From NCBI GenBank assembly GCA_903823115.1, contig CAIJRN010000052.1, positions 28,285 through 92,284 on the forward strand: 64,000 bases of DNA, in the 5' to 3' direction. The position numbers were made by a program, and so were the translations under genes. This stretch comes from an uncultured cyanobacterium. Its GTDB lineage: Bacteria; Cyanobacteriota; Cyanobacteriia; PCC-6307; Cyanobiaceae. The notes beneath the pieces are model-generated. The model was not told where the DNA came from. It saw nothing but the letters and a program-made list of their open reading frames with translations, and made no database searches. Below, in pieces: positions 18,166-29,290 of this stretch (its first letter is position 1; each line of letters opens with the position of its first letter).

Positions 18166-18649
18166 ACCCCTCGTTCCCCAGGAGCCGGCAGCGGAGCGAG
18201 TGCCGTTGCTGGAGGTGCAGCTGCACCCGGAGGCCTTCGAACCGCCTGAAGTCCTGGCCGGCTGGCAAGCCCGATTGACGGCGCTGCAGGGCGCAGCGGC
18301 GGCGGAAAGCCTGTTCATCGGCAGGGTGCGGGGCATCAACGCCGCTGGGGAGCCCATCGAAGCCCTGGAGCTGGAGCATTACCCCGGCATGACCGAAGCC
18401 TGCCTCCTGGCCCTGGCCGAGAGCTGCGGCCTGGGCCACGGAGTGGCGGCGGTGCTCATCAGGCATCGCATCGGCCGGGTGCTGCCGGGGCAGGCGATCG
18501 TGCTGGTGGCCGTGTCCGCCGATCGCCGCGGGCCGGCCCAGCGCTGCGGCCAGGAGCTGCTGGAAGCGCTCAAGCACGAGGCGCCGTTCTGGAAGCGGGA
18601 GTGGAGTGGCGGCCGGGGCACCTGGCTGACGGGGAACACGCCGCTGTAG
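18158..18649 (+). CDS. moaE: Molybdopterin synthase catalytic subunit
   Basis: A 163-aa MoaE that, with MoaD, converts precursor Z (cPMP) into molybdopterin. Diagnostic segments: 'FIGRVRG', 'LELEHYPGMTEA', 'HRIGRVLPGQAIVLVAVSADRR' and the active-site 'LKHEAPFWKRE'. The ORF track starts at ATG 18128, deep inside moaD; I prefer the GTG at 18158, which overlaps the moaD stop by 8 bp and gives 'VVEPLVPQE' as the N-terminus. Translational coupling to moaD suits their 2:2 complex. Confidence 0.93.
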   Translation: MVEPLVPQEPAAERVPLLEVQLHPEAFEPPEVLAGWQARLTALQGAAAAESLFIGRVRGINAAGEPIEALELEHYPGMTEACLLALAESCGLGHGVAAVLIRHRIGRVLPGQAIVLVAVSADRRGPAQRCGQELLEALKHEAPFWKREWSGGRGTWLTGNTPL

Positions 18650-18815
18650 GCGAGGCCGCGACCACGCGACTGCAGGCCAGCCATGGCGCCTCAGGCCGGG
18701 ACAGGCCTCAGCCAACGACCAGCGACGAAGACCTGCCGCAGCCGAGCGAGCGCCGAACTCCTGCGGCAACGGTGAATCGCGACAACAGCTGTCACCAGGA
18801 ACTCCGGGCAAATCA

Positions 18816-19300
18816 TCATCGTCCTGACAAAGCATGAGCATCGCCTGGATCATTCACAGAGGGCCTCCAGCCATCCCCATCAAACCGGATCACCGACGAG
18901 TTCCAGCAACTGAGCATCAAACTGCCGGCGCACTGACAGGACTCGATCCATACCCACCAACAGATCTCGAGCCTCACCTGAAGGTTCTTATCGACCTGAA
19001 CCGTATAACCCTTACTTCCCGGCAGACGCCCCAGAGAACCATCAATCAAGTCGGGCAAATGACGCTTTTCATCATGCTCAATGTGATCGACGAACAACAG
19101 CTGGTGTTCGGGCCTGGCCCCATCCACAAGTGCGGGGAAAGCCGTAGTGGCGGCTCAAAGCCTGTGCCGGAAATCGGCCGATTGACATCGAGATCAACAC
19201 CACGCGGCTCCAGCACAAAGCCATGCTCCACTGGCCCATTGGCAGCGGCCCGGCAGCGCCGCCAGGGTGCAGGGCCGCTGACATCGAAGCCCAGCCACCC
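18816..19300 (-). pseudogene. Possible decayed gene in the moaE-moeA gap (unidentified)
   Basis: The 657-bp interval between convergent moaE and moeA holds no intact gene. On the minus strand two ORFs in different frames overlap: one with 'HGFVLEPRGVDLDVNRPISGTGF' and one with 'FPALVDGARPEHQLLFVDHIEHDEKRHLPDL'. Joined by a single frameshift near 19155-19170 they read as one plausible protein that then trails into a region poorer in G+C than its neighbours. I do not recognise the family. It may instead be non-coding sequence that happens to be open. The remaining part (18650-18815) shows nothing. Confidence 0.3.
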
Positions 19301-19306
19301 ACCCCT

Positions 19307-20605
19307 TCAGAAGATCGGCAACCGCAACAGCTGCGCCCACAGCTCCATCCCCTGCTCCAGATCACCCTGCTCCGCCGGAATCTCCAGCAGCAGATCGGCC
19401 CCCTGCAGCGAGCCGATGCGCGACGACGCCTGGGTTCCTTCGAGGCGGGCCAGCAGGGTGCCCTCCGGGCTCACCTCCAGACGCGCCCGGGCCAGTTCCG
19501 GCCGACCGGAGACCCGCTTCAGCGGTTGGGCCAGCCGCACCCGCAGCCTGGGCAGCAGCTGCACCTGGGCGCCTTCGAGCTGCTGCAGGGCGGGCCAGAG
19601 CAACTGCAGCGCCGTGATCGCCGCGGCCACCGGATTGCCCGGCAATCCGAAGAAGGGTGTGCCGCCCACGTGTCCCCAGGCAAAGGGCCGCCCCGGCTTG
19701 AGAAACAGCTTCCAGAAGCTCACCTCCCCCAGCTCCGCCACCAGGGCGCGAATCCAGTCGCTGTCGCCGGCCGAGATGCCACCGGTGCTGACCACCAGAT
19801 CGCAGCTGGCGGCCAGCTCCCCCAGGGCCCGGCGCAGCCGATCGGGTCGATCGCTCACCACCTGCACCTGAGCCACGCCGTAACCCAGCCGCTCCAGCAG
19901 GGCCGTCAGCAGGGCCGAATTGCTCTCCCAGATCTGACCGGGGCCGCGCGGCGCGCCGGGCGGCAGCAGCTCATCGCCGCTGATCAGCAGACCCAGCCGC
20001 GGCCGCGCCGTCAGCGCCAGCTGCTCGATGCCGCAGCTGGCCAGGCGGCCCAGATCGGCCACGCCGAGACGATGACCGACTGGCACCAGCTCCACTCCGG
20101 CAGCGCATTCCTCCTGGGGCGAACGGATCCAGGCGTTGGCACCGCAGGCGCCCACCAGCTCGATGGTGGGGTCGGCTGTCCTGGCCAGGCTGTCGCCTGT
20201 GCTCGCGGTGGCGGTGTCCCGGTCGCCTTCGGCATCCACAAGGCGCACCAGCTCCTGGGGCAACACCCGGCCGCTGCCCTCGGGCACCACCGCGCCGGTG
20301 AGGATGCGAACCGCCTCGCCCGCACCCAGCACCCCGGCGTGGGGACGGCCGGCGGCCGAGCGGCCCACCAGGCGCCAGCACTGACCCATCGCCGGCGGAT
20401 CGCTGCCGGCGATGGCGTAGCCATCCATGATCGAGGCGCGGAACCCCGGCACCGCCGCCACGGCCCGCACCGGCTCGGCGGTGGTGCGGCCCAGGGCCAG
20501 GGCCAGCGGCAGCGTCTCCCGTCCTCCCAGGGGCTGCAGGGCCGCCAGGATGAGCCGGCGCGCCTCCTCGAGGGGCAGGCCCTCGGCCGGGAACGGCTCA
20601 GCCAT
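19307..20605 (-). CDS. moeA: Molybdopterin molybdenumtransferase
   Basis: A 432-aa MoeA that inserts molybdate into (adenylylated) molybdopterin. Motifs: '[15 protein letters not shown]', '[13 protein letters not shown]', '[15 protein letters not shown]', '[21 protein letters not shown]', '[26 protein letters not shown]', and a C-terminal domain ending 'LRLPIF'. A Thr/Ala-rich insertion ('[19 protein letters not shown]') lengthens the central domain. ATG 20605 was chosen: it gives the normal N-terminus and overlaps the moaC stop by 8 bp, indicating coupling. The longer track ORF is antisense to moaC's tail. Confidence 0.95.
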   Translation of the reverse strand: MAEPFPAEGLPLEEARRLILAALQPLGGRETLPLALALGRTTAEPVRAVAAVPGFRASIMDGYAIAGSDPPAMGQCWRLVGRSAAGRPHAGVLGAGEAVRILTGAVVPEGSGRVLPQELVRLVDAEGDRDTATASTGDSLARTADPTIELVGACGANAWIRSPQEECAAGVELVPVGHRLGVADLGRLASCGIEQLALTARPRLGLLISGDELLPPGAPRGPGQIWESNSALLTALLERLGYGVAQVQVVSDRPDRLRRALGELAASCDLVVSTGGISAGDSDWIRALVAELGEVSFWKLFLKPGRPFAWGHVGGTPFFGLPGNPVAAAITALQLLWPALQQLEGAQVQLLPRLRVRLAQPLKRVSGRPELARARLEVSPEGTLLARLEGTQASSRIGSLQGADLLLEIPAEQGDLEQGMELWAQLLRLPIF

Positions 20606-21215
20606 GGTCAGGGGTCGGCGCGGGAGCCGCTGCCGGGCTGGAACCAGCGACCTGGGCGGCAGAAGCGGCGCCTGTCCCCTGGCCATCCCCGTGACCGACA
20701 TCGTCACGCTGCCAGAGGCCATGGCGTCCGCCGTCCTTGCGCAGCAGACGCACCGGCCCGATCGTCATCGCCGGATCCGCCGATTTGACCATGTCATAGA
20801 GGGTCAGCAGCCCCACCGAAACGGCGGTGAGCGCCTCCATCTCGACGCCGGTGCTGCCGTTGGTGCGGGCACTCACCTGCAGTCGCAGGCCGGAGCCATC
20901 AACGGCCGGCTCGATCAACACCTCCAGCCCCGTCAGGCCGATCGGGTGGCACAGGGGAATCAACTCCCAGGTGCGCTTGGCCGCCTGGATCGCCGCCACC
21001 CGCGCCACCGCCAGCACATCGCCCTTGCCGGCCCGGCCCTCCAGCACCAGGGCCAGCACCTCGGGAGCCATGGCGATGAAGCCCTCGGCCAGGGCGCGCC
21101 GATCCGTGGCGGGGCGATCACCCACCTCCACCATGTGCACCTCACCACGGGCGCTGAGATGGCTCAGCTGGGGCGCCGGGGCCACGGGGGCGGGGAGCTC
21201 CGACAACTCATCCAT
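20598..21215 (-). CDS. moaC: Cyclic pyranopterin monophosphate synthase
   Basis: A 205-aa MoaC, the partner of MoaA that forms cPMP. It shows '[17 protein letters not shown]', '[24 protein letters not shown]' and '[20 protein letters not shown]', covering the catalytic Asp/Lys region. The standard enzyme ends near 'LLRKDGGR'; this protein has an extra ~35-residue Gly/Ala/Pro tail ('[20 protein letters not shown]') that runs into the moeA start. ATG 21215 gives a normal N-terminus. Confidence 0.94.
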   Translation of the reverse strand: MDELSELPAPVAPAPQLSHLSARGEVHMVEVGDRPATDRRALAEGFIAMAPEVLALVLEGRAGKGDVLAVARVAAIQAAKRTWELIPLCHPIGLTGLEVLIEPAVDGSGLRLQVSARTNGSTGVEMEALTAVSVGLLTLYDMVKSADPAMTIGPVRLLRKDGGRHGLWQRDDVGHGDGQGTGAASAAQVAGSSPAAAPAPTPDHG

Positions 21216-21360
21216 GGTGCGGGCGGGCGGTGAGGGCAAGCTGGGAAAGCCGCTGGCGAAACAGGGCTGAGCCGAAGAGCCTCAAGCTAACGAGAGCCGT
21301 CAGAGTGTTGGCCATGACACCGCCGTCACGGCTACCGACAACGCTTGCTGACGGCCCCCC

Positions 21361-22926
21361 ATGAGCCTGGCGATCGAGATCCTGCAGCGCAGCGGCGAGC
21401 ATCTGCTGCTGGTGGCGATCGCCATCGGCCTGGCCCTGCTGATCGCCCTGCCGCTCAGCCTCGCCATCCAGCGCCGGCCGCGCTGGGCCGCACCGGTGCT
21501 GGCGCTGGCCAACGCGGTGCAGACCGTCCCCAGCCTGGCGATCTTCGGACTGCTGCTGACGGTGCCCCTGCTCGGCGGCATCGGCACGACGCCGGCGGTG
21601 GTGGCGCTGACCCTCTATGCCCTGCTGCCGTTGCTGCGGGGCCTGCTCACCGGCCTGGCCCAGGTGCCTGCGGGGCTGAAGCAGGCCGGCCGGGCCCTGG
21701 GGTTGAACGGGGCCCAGGTGCTGCGCCACATCGAAGCGCCGCTGGCCCTGCCGGCGGCCATGGCCGGCCTGCGGGTGGCCACCGTGATCAGCGTCAGCGT
21801 GGCCACCATCGCCGCCGCCATCGGCGCCGGTGGCCTGGGGGTGTTCATCTTCCGCGGCATCGCCACGGTGGACAACGGCCAGATCCTGGCGGGCGCCCTG
21901 CCGGCGGCGGCGATCGCCCTGGCGGCCGATGCCGGCCTGGGGGCCCTGGAGCGCAGGCTGTCGCGGCCATCCAGCCGGATCAGCGGTGGACCCCAACCTC
22001 CCCGCCGCTGGCTCCAGGCCAGCCTGGTGCTGGCGAGCCTGGCGGTCGTGCTCGGCCTCGGCCTGACGAACCTTCGTGGCGACGAGTCGATCCGGATCGG
22101 CTCCAAGGCCTTCACCGAGCAGCTGATCCTGGGCGAACTGCTGGCCCAGCAGATCGAAAGCGACACGACGCTGACGGTGAAGCGCAGCTTCGGCCTCGGT
22201 GGCACCGGCCTGCTGCACGACAGCTTGCGCCATGGTCGCCTCGACGCCTACGTGGAGTACACCGGCACGGCCTGGACGGCGATCCTCAGACAGCCGCCGC
22301 CCACACCCGGCCCCGATGCCGCCCGGCAGATCTGGCAGAACACGCACACGGCCTACAGCCGCCGCTTCGATCTGCGGGTGTTTCCGTCCCTGGGCTTCGA
22401 GAACAGCTTCGCGATCCTGGTGCGCCAGGGCGATGCCCAGCGTCTCGGCCTGCGGACGATCAGTGACGCCACGGCCCACACCCCCGACTGGCACGCCGGC
22501 TTCGGCTACGAGTTCCTCAATCGGGCCGATGGCTACGCCGGCCTGGCCCAGCGCTACGGACTGCGCTTCGCCGCGCCGCCCCGCAGCATGGATCTCGGCC
22601 TCACCTACCGGGCCCTGGCCGCGGGCCAGGTGGATCTGATCGCCGGCGACACCACCAACGGCCTGATCCCGACGCTGAAGTTGCAGCTGCTACGCGATGA
22701 CCGCGGCTACTTCCCGCCCTACGACGCCGTGCCGATCGTCCGCAGCGCCGTCCTGCGGCGCCATCCGCAGCTGGTGGCCGCCATCGATCGGCTGACTGGC
22801 CGATTGAACGTGGCCACGATGCAGCGGCTCAATGCCGAAGTGGATCTGCAGAAGCGGCCGGTGGAGGCGGTGGTGCGCCAGTGGCGCCGGCAGGTGGGGC
22901 TGGAGCGATCACCGCCGCACAGCTGA
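21361..22926 (+). CDS. Osmoprotectant-type ABC transporter, fused permease and substrate-binding protein
   Basis: A 521-aa two-domain protein. Residues about 1-205 form a ProW/OpuCB-type permease with several membrane segments and the 'ALGLNGAQVLRHIEAPLALPAAMAGL' EAA loop. After a further membrane anchor (about 215-235) comes an OpuAC/OsmF-type binding domain: 'IRIGSKAFTEQLILGELLAQQIE', 'YVEYTGTAW', 'GLTYRALAAGQVDLIAGDTTNGLI'. It should import a quaternary amine such as glycine betaine or choline. No ATPase gene is adjacent: upstream is divergent moaC, downstream a convergent cupin gene. Fusion of permease and binding domain is known in this transporter class; the ATPase must be encoded elsewhere or is lost. 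Confidence 0.9.
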   Translation: MSLAIEILQRSGEHLLLVAIAIGLALLIALPLSLAIQRRPRWAAPVLALANAVQTVPSLAIFGLLLTVPLLGGIGTTPAVVALTLYALLPLLRGLLTGLAQVPAGLKQAGRALGLNGAQVLRHIEAPLALPAAMAGLRVATVISVSVATIAAAIGAGGLGVFIFRGIATVDNGQILAGALPAAAIALAADAGLGALERRLSRPSSRISGGPQPPRRWLQASLVLASLAVVLGLGLTNLRGDESIRIGSKAFTEQLILGELLAQQIESDTTLTVKRSFGLGGTGLLHDSLRHGRLDAYVEYTGTAWTAILRQPPPTPGPDAARQIWQNTHTAYSRRFDLRVFPSLGFENSFAILVRQGDAQRLGLRTISDATAHTPDWHAGFGYEFLNRADGYAGLAQRYGLRFAAPPRSMDLGLTYRALAAGQVDLIAGDTTNGLIPTLKLQLLRDDRGYFPPYDAVPIVRSAVLRRHPQLVAAIDRLTGRLNVATMQRLNAEVDLQKRPVEAVVRQWRRQVGLERSPPHS

Positions 22927-22950
22927 GCTGGCCCAGCCGCCTCCAGCCAC

Positions 22951-23430
22951 TCAGAGACTGCGCAGCACCTGCAGATCCTCGGCATCGAGGGGGCTGGGAA
23001 TGCCGTGACGCAGCTGATCGGCGAAACCGTCATCCGTACTGACGATCGTCAACAGGTAAACCCTGCCGGGGCCGGGATTCTCGAAGTCATGCAGGGAACC
23101 CTCCGGCACCACCACACTGTCACCGGTGCTGGCTTCAATCGTGGCGCCGTCGACGTGAAAACGCACCCGACCGCGCAGCACGAAATAGAGCTCGACCGCA
23201 TGGGCGTGGCGATGGGGCGGCACCCGCTCGCTGGCGTCGTGGATCTCGAGCATCAACGTCGGCCCGCCGCTGTCGGTGGAGGGATCGGCGATCAGGGCCA
23301 GACGGCAGTGATCACTCTCACTGAACCGATAGGCCCTCAATTGCTCGGGGTGCAGTCTCTGGGGCAGCACGGTCACACAGGTGCCAGGCGGCACAGCGGC
23401 CCTGACTCTGGCAGCACTCCACGAAGCCAC
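22951..23430 (-). CDS. Cupin-domain protein
   Basis: A 159-aa single-domain cupin. The two conserved motifs are readable: 'ERVPPHRHAHAVELYFVLRGRVRFHVDG' (G-x5-H-x-H-x3-E-x6-G type, metal ligands His/His/Glu) and 'GDSVVVPEGSLHDFENPG' (second His). Such proteins range from dioxygenases and epimerases to sensors, and nothing here points to one. It is convergent with the ABC-transporter gene and lies upstream of nothing on its own strand that shares an obvious function. A later start (for example before 'VTVLPQRLH') is possible. Confidence 0.75.
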   Translation of the reverse strand: MASWSAARVRAAVPPGTCVTVLPQRLHPEQLRAYRFSESDHCRLALIADPSTDSGGPTLMLEIHDASERVPPHRHAHAVELYFVLRGRVRFHVDGATIEASTGDSVVVPEGSLHDFENPGPGRVYLLTIVSTDDGFADQLRHGIPSPLDAEDLQVLRSL

Positions 23431-23477
23431 TCGGAGCGTGTCTCCGGGATGGGGATCTGCACACGCAAGCGGCCCGC

Positions 23478-24242
23478 TCAGGCCCTGGCCACCAGGAGCA
23501 AGGACACGCCCATCAGCACCATCATCAGATTTTCCAGCACACTCACCGCCCCCAGCGGCGTGCGGGTGTTGCCGCCGACGCAGGCGCAGTCGAGGTCAAG
23601 CTTGTCGACATAGACGGCCTTGATCACCGAGAAGCCTCCCTCCAGGCCCATGGCGATGGCCAGCACCCCCACCGGCAGGGCCCCCAGCCGCGACAGGATC
23701 CCCAGGCCCACCAGCAACTCCAGCCAGGGATAGAGGTGGCCGTAGCGGGACCACTGCTGGCTGAGGCGGTCGTACTTGCGGAAGGTGGTGCGGAAAGCGC
23801 CCGGATCCATCAGCTTCAGGCAGGCCAGAAAAGCCAGGGCCACCCCCATGAAGCCAGCCACCACCCTGAAGCCAGCCACCCCCAGGTCAGCCGCCACGGC
23901 CACCAGCAGGGCCGTGCCGAACACCGCGACCACGGCCCGATAACTGCGCTCGCCACTTTTTTCCGGCGTCACCCCAAGCCGGCGGGCCAGATCGGTGTAG
24001 CCGCCGATTCGCTCCTCAGCGGCGAAGATCTGAGGGGTGGCGGCAACGCCGTGCTGCCGCTTGAAGGCCTCCACCGCCGCAGCGGTTTCCAGGGGATGGT
24101 CCTCAAAGGCAATCCCCTGGGCCTGGAGCAGCTCCAACGCCTTGAGTCCATAGGGGCAGAGATGGTCCGGGGTGACCATCCGGTACAGCCGCACCGGTGC
24201 CGCCAGTGCGGCGGGGGAGTGAGCTTTGGAGGCGGAGGCCAT
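23478..24242 (-). CDS. Glutaredoxin-like / MauE-DoxX-like membrane fusion protein
   Basis: About 254 aa from ATG 24242 (ATG 24251 adds three residues). Residues about 15-90 are glutaredoxin-like: 'LYRMVTPDHLCPYGLKALELLQAQGIAFEDHPLE' then 'ATPQIFAAEERIGGYTDLARRLG'. The active site reads CPYG, so the second cysteine of CPYC is missing. The rest is a four-helix membrane domain of the MauE/DoxX type ('LYPWLELLVGLGILSRLGALPVGVLAIAMGL') with a 'DLDCACVGG' motif near the end, typical of MauE-like proteins. A role in thiol/disulfide traffic at the membrane is likely; the electron partner is unknown. The upstream in-frame ORF extension is not convincing. Confidence 0.75.
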   Translation of the reverse strand: MASASKAHSPAALAAPVRLYRMVTPDHLCPYGLKALELLQAQGIAFEDHPLETAAAVEAFKRQHGVAATPQIFAAEERIGGYTDLARRLGVTPEKSGERSYRAVVAVFGTALLVAVAADLGVAGFRVVAGFMGVALAFLACLKLMDPGAFRTTFRKYDRLSQQWSRYGHLYPWLELLVGLGILSRLGALPVGVLAIAMGLEGGFSVIKAVYVDKLDLDCACVGGNTRTPLGAVSVLENLMMVLMGVSLLLVARA

Positions 24243-24312
24243 GCAACACATCAGAGATGCCCAGCCTGGCAAAGACTGGCGCGGTTGACCGAGCGACCCG
24301 CCACCCCCGGCC

Positions 24313-25058
24313 TCAGCGCCAGCTCTCGCGCCGCATCCAGCTGATCCAGTCGGCGGAGATCTGCTTGGGGCAGACCGCCTCACACTCGAGATGATTGCTG
24401 CAGCTGCCGAAGCCCTCGGCCGCCATCCGCTGCTGCATCGCCAACGCCCGCCGGGCCCGCTCCGGCTGGCCCTGGGGCAACTGGCCGAGATGGGCCAGCT
24501 TCGCCGCCACGAACAGGCTGGCCGAAGCATTGGGACAGCTGGCCACACAGGCGCCGCAGCCGATGCAGGTGGCGGTGTCGAAGGCGCTGGTGGCCTGGTC
24601 GCGGCCGATCAGGATCGCATTGGCCTCCGGGGCGCTGCCGGTGTTGACCGAGCAGTAACCGCCGGCCATCAGCAGGCGATCGAAGGCCGAACGATCGACG
24701 CTCAGGTCCTGCAGCAACGGGAAGGCCCGCGCCCGGAAGGGCTCCAGCACCAGGGTGTCGCCGTCGGCGAACTGGCGCAGATAGAGCTGACAGACGGTGG
24801 TGGCCGCCTGGGGCCCATGGGCCTGGCCATTGACCAGAAAGCCGCAGGCGCCGCAGATGCCCTCGCGGCAATCGTGCTCAAAACCCACGGGCCGCTCGCC
24901 GGCGGCGATCAACTGGCCATTGAGGCGATCGAGGGCCTCCAGCAACGACAGATCGGTGGACACCTGCTCCAGCCGGTAGGACGCGAAGGCCCCGGCAGCG
25001 TCCGCCGTGGCCTGGCGCCAGATGCGCAGATTCAGGCAGATCGTGGTCGCTGGATCGC

Positions 25059-25062
<4 letters not shown>
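24313..25062 (-). CDS. sdhB: Succinate dehydrogenase/fumarate reductase iron-sulfur subunit
   Basis: A 249-aa SdhB/FrdB. The [2Fe-2S] site is in '[16 protein letters not shown]' with a later 'TTVCQLY'; the [4Fe-4S] site is '[13 protein letters not shown]' and the [3Fe-4S] region '[15 protein letters not shown]'. It carries electrons from SdhA to the membrane anchor. It is the last gene of a three-gene operon and its start overlaps the sdhA stop by 4 bp. The cluster pattern and sdhCAB order resemble the cytochrome-b558 (Bacillus/epsilon-type) enzymes rather than the proteobacterial SdhCDAB form. Confidence 0.96.
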
Positions 25063-27001
<1,939 letters not shown>

Positions 27002-27005
<4 letters not shown>

Positions 27006-27700
27006 CCGCCGGCCCCCGTTGCAGCCGGGCCGAGCCACACCAGCAGCAGTGGCAGCAGGGCGAAGCCAGCCCCCAGAACCAGGGCCAGACCGCGCCCAGT
27101 GGCGCGAATTCGGCCGCCATTGGCGCCGTCGAGCAGGCCGAGGCTGCGATGGGCGCTCTCATGGCCATGGAACAGATGCAGGGCCAGGGCCAGGCCTGCC
27201 GCCGCATACAACAGCAGGGACCAGGGCGAGCTCAACACCGCCAGCAGCATGGCCAGCTCCTGACCCGCCGGCGGCCGATGCCAGCGCAGCTGGCCCAGAT
27301 GCACGCTCACAAACACCAGCAGCAGGGCACCACTGGCGGGCAGCAGCCGGGCGCTCCAGGCCGCCCGGGTCTCGGCACCGGCCCCACGGCGACTGACCAG
27401 GGCAGAGCCGGCTGGACCACGGAGCCGGGCATTGGCCAGCAGTTTGACCAGGGCCAGCAGCGGATGGGCCAGCAACACGGCAGCCAGGGCCAGCTCCAGC
27501 GGCGCCAGCCACACCTGGCCGTGCAACCAGAGGGCAAGGCGCTCGAAGGCGGCAGGATCGAACAGGGCCAGGCCCAGGCCACCGAGATGGGCCACCAGGA
27601 ACAGCACCAGCGCCAGACCCGTGACAGGGATCCAGAGAGGTCGCCGAAGGGAACCGTTCAAGGCGAGCCGAGACTGCAGCGCCAACCCATGGTCGCCCAT
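27002..27700 (-). CDS. sdhC: Succinate dehydrogenase cytochrome b558 subunit
   Basis: A 232-aa protein with five predicted membrane helices and histidines placed in them as expected for a di-heme anchor: '[13 protein letters not shown]', '[13 protein letters not shown]', '[13 protein letters not shown]' and '[17 protein letters not shown]'. This is the membrane anchor and quinone site of B. subtilis-type succinate:quinone reductase, anchoring SdhAB. It overlaps sdhA by 4 bp. Many cyanobacterial genomes are annotated with sdhA and sdhB only, scattered; a compact sdhCAB operon is therefore notable. Confidence 0.9.
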
Positions 27701-27702
27701 CC

Positions 27703-27831
27703 TCAGGCCTCAGGTCGGCCGCGGCTGTTGCCGCTGAACCAGCAGCGCCGAGGCAGACGGGGCTTGTGTTCAACGCCCACCCAGCGCCCCTGATCCGCCA
27801 CGCCCCTGCCAGCCAGCCATTCGCTGAGCAT
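27703..27831 (-). CDS. Candidate small ORF upstream of sdhC
   Basis: A 42-aa ORF beginning MLSEWLAGRGV and ending two bases before the sdhC start, in sdhC orientation. The frame stays open upstream for another ~38 codons with a Cys-rich 'CNGPCCC' stretch, so the true start may be earlier. Third codon positions are strongly G/C, like neighbouring genes, and the spacing suggests operon membership. I do not recognise it. The rest of the 274-bp interval before the MFS gene shows no other feature. Confidence 0.35.
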   Translation of the reverse strand: MLSEWLAGRGVADQGRWVGVEHKPRLPRRCWFSGNSRGRPEA

Positions 27832-27974
27832 GCAGCAGCAGGGGCCGTTGCAATCGACAGGAAGACCACCGGATCCCAAGGCCAAGGGCCTACAGCGGCG
27901 AATCCGGGCGTTGGCCGGCGCGCCAGCCCTGCCGGCCCCGGCCATGGGAGGGTGAGCCTCACCGTGGATGGCCC

Positions 27975-29246
27975 ATGCGACTCACGCGCCCTTCAACGCT
28001 GCTGAGCGCCTTTCTCACTCTGCTCAACGACAGGCTGGGCGAAAGCATCGTCTTTCCACTGCTGCCGTTCCTGCTGGCCGGCTTCACCAGCAACGACCGC
28101 AATCTCGGCCTGACCGTCGGCCTGCTCGGGGGGTGCTACGCCCTGGCCCAATTCACCGTCACGCCCCTGATCGGCGCCATGAGCGACCGCTTCGGCCGCA
28201 AGCCGGTGATCACGGTCTGCGTGGCTGGCTCGGTGCTGGGGCTGGCCCTGTTCGCCCTCACCATCAGCCTGCCCTGGCAGCGGCTCTGGCCCGGGGCCAC
28301 CGCCGCCGGCGTGCCCCTGGCCCTGATGTTCCTGGCCCGTCTGATCGACGGGGTCAGCGGCGGCACGGCGGCCACGGCCGGCGCCGTGCTGGCCGACATC
28401 TCGCCACCGGAGCAGCGGGCGCGGGCCTTCGGCCTGATCGGCGTGGCCTTCGGCCTGGGCTTCATCCTCGGGCCGGCCCTGGGGGGGCTGCTGGCGGGGA
28501 TCTCGGTCACCCTGCCGGTGCTGGTGGCCCTGGGCTTCGCCGTGCTGAATCTGGTGGTGGTGCTGACGTTGCTGCCGGAAACGCACCCGCTGGAAGCCCG
28601 CCTGGCCCTGCCGCGCAAGCGGGAGCTGCAGCCCTTCAGCCAGCTGGCGCGCGTGTTCCGCAATCCCCAGGTGCGGCGCCTCTGCCTGGCCTTCTTCCTG
28701 TTCTTCCTGGCCTTCAGCGGCTTCACCGCCGAGCTGGTGGTCTATTTCAAACAGAACTTCGGCTGGGGGCCGGGGATCTCGGCCAGCGCCTTCGTGGTGG
28801 TGGGAGTCGTGGCCACGGTGGTGCAGGGCGGCCTGATCGGCCCGCTGGTCAAGCGCTTCGGCGAATGGCGGCTCAGCCTGGCGGGGGTGGGCCTGGTGGT
28901 GGTGGGCTGCCTGATGATCCCGCTGGCCCGGGTGGATCATGCGGTGGTCGTGGTGTTTCCGGCGGTGGCGATCCTGGCCAGCGGCACCGGCCTGATCACC
29001 CCGTGCCTGCGCAGCCTCGTCTCCCGCCGCCTCGATGACAGCGGCCAGGGGGCAGCCCTGGGCAGCCTCCAGGGCCTGCAGAGCCTGGGCAGCTTCCTGG
29101 GCCCACCGCTGGCTGGTCTGGCCTACGTGAATCTGAACCGGCAGGCCCCCTTCTGGCTGGGCATCGCCCTGATGCTGGGGGTGGCGGTGCTGGTGGCCGG
29201 CGGCCTGCCCGGGCAAAAGCCGTCGATACATAGGTCGAGCCGCTGA
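27975..29246 (+). CDS. MFS transporter
   Basis: A 423-aa major facilitator with about 12 hydrophobic segments in two halves. The signature loop between helices 2 and 3 is 'GAMSDRFGRKPVITVC'; 'RLIDGVSGGTAATAGAVLADISPPEQRARAFGLIGVAFGLGFILGPALGG' matches the helix 4-5 region of drug:H+ antiporters such as tetracycline/multidrug exporters. Substrate cannot be inferred. It is divergent from the sdh operon and 44 bp upstream of ppk. Confidence 0.92.
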   Translation: MRLTRPSTLLSAFLTLLNDRLGESIVFPLLPFLLAGFTSNDRNLGLTVGLLGGCYALAQFTVTPLIGAMSDRFGRKPVITVCVAGSVLGLALFALTISLPWQRLWPGATAAGVPLALMFLARLIDGVSGGTAATAGAVLADISPPEQRARAFGLIGVAFGLGFILGPALGGLLAGISVTLPVLVALGFAVLNLVVVLTLLPETHPLEARLALPRKRELQPFSQLARVFRNPQVRRLCLAFFLFFLAFSGFTAELVVYFKQNFGWGPGISASAFVVVGVVATVVQGGLIGPLVKRFGEWRLSLAGVGLVVVGCLMIPLARVDHAVVVVFPAVAILASGTGLITPCLRSLVSRRLDDSGQGAALGSLQGLQSLGSFLGPPLAGLAYVNLNRQAPFWLGIALMLGVAVLVAGGLPGQKPSIHRSSR

Positions 29247-29290
29247 GATTGCTACGTTCGAATCCCTGAGCTGCCCGAACACGGAGCACC

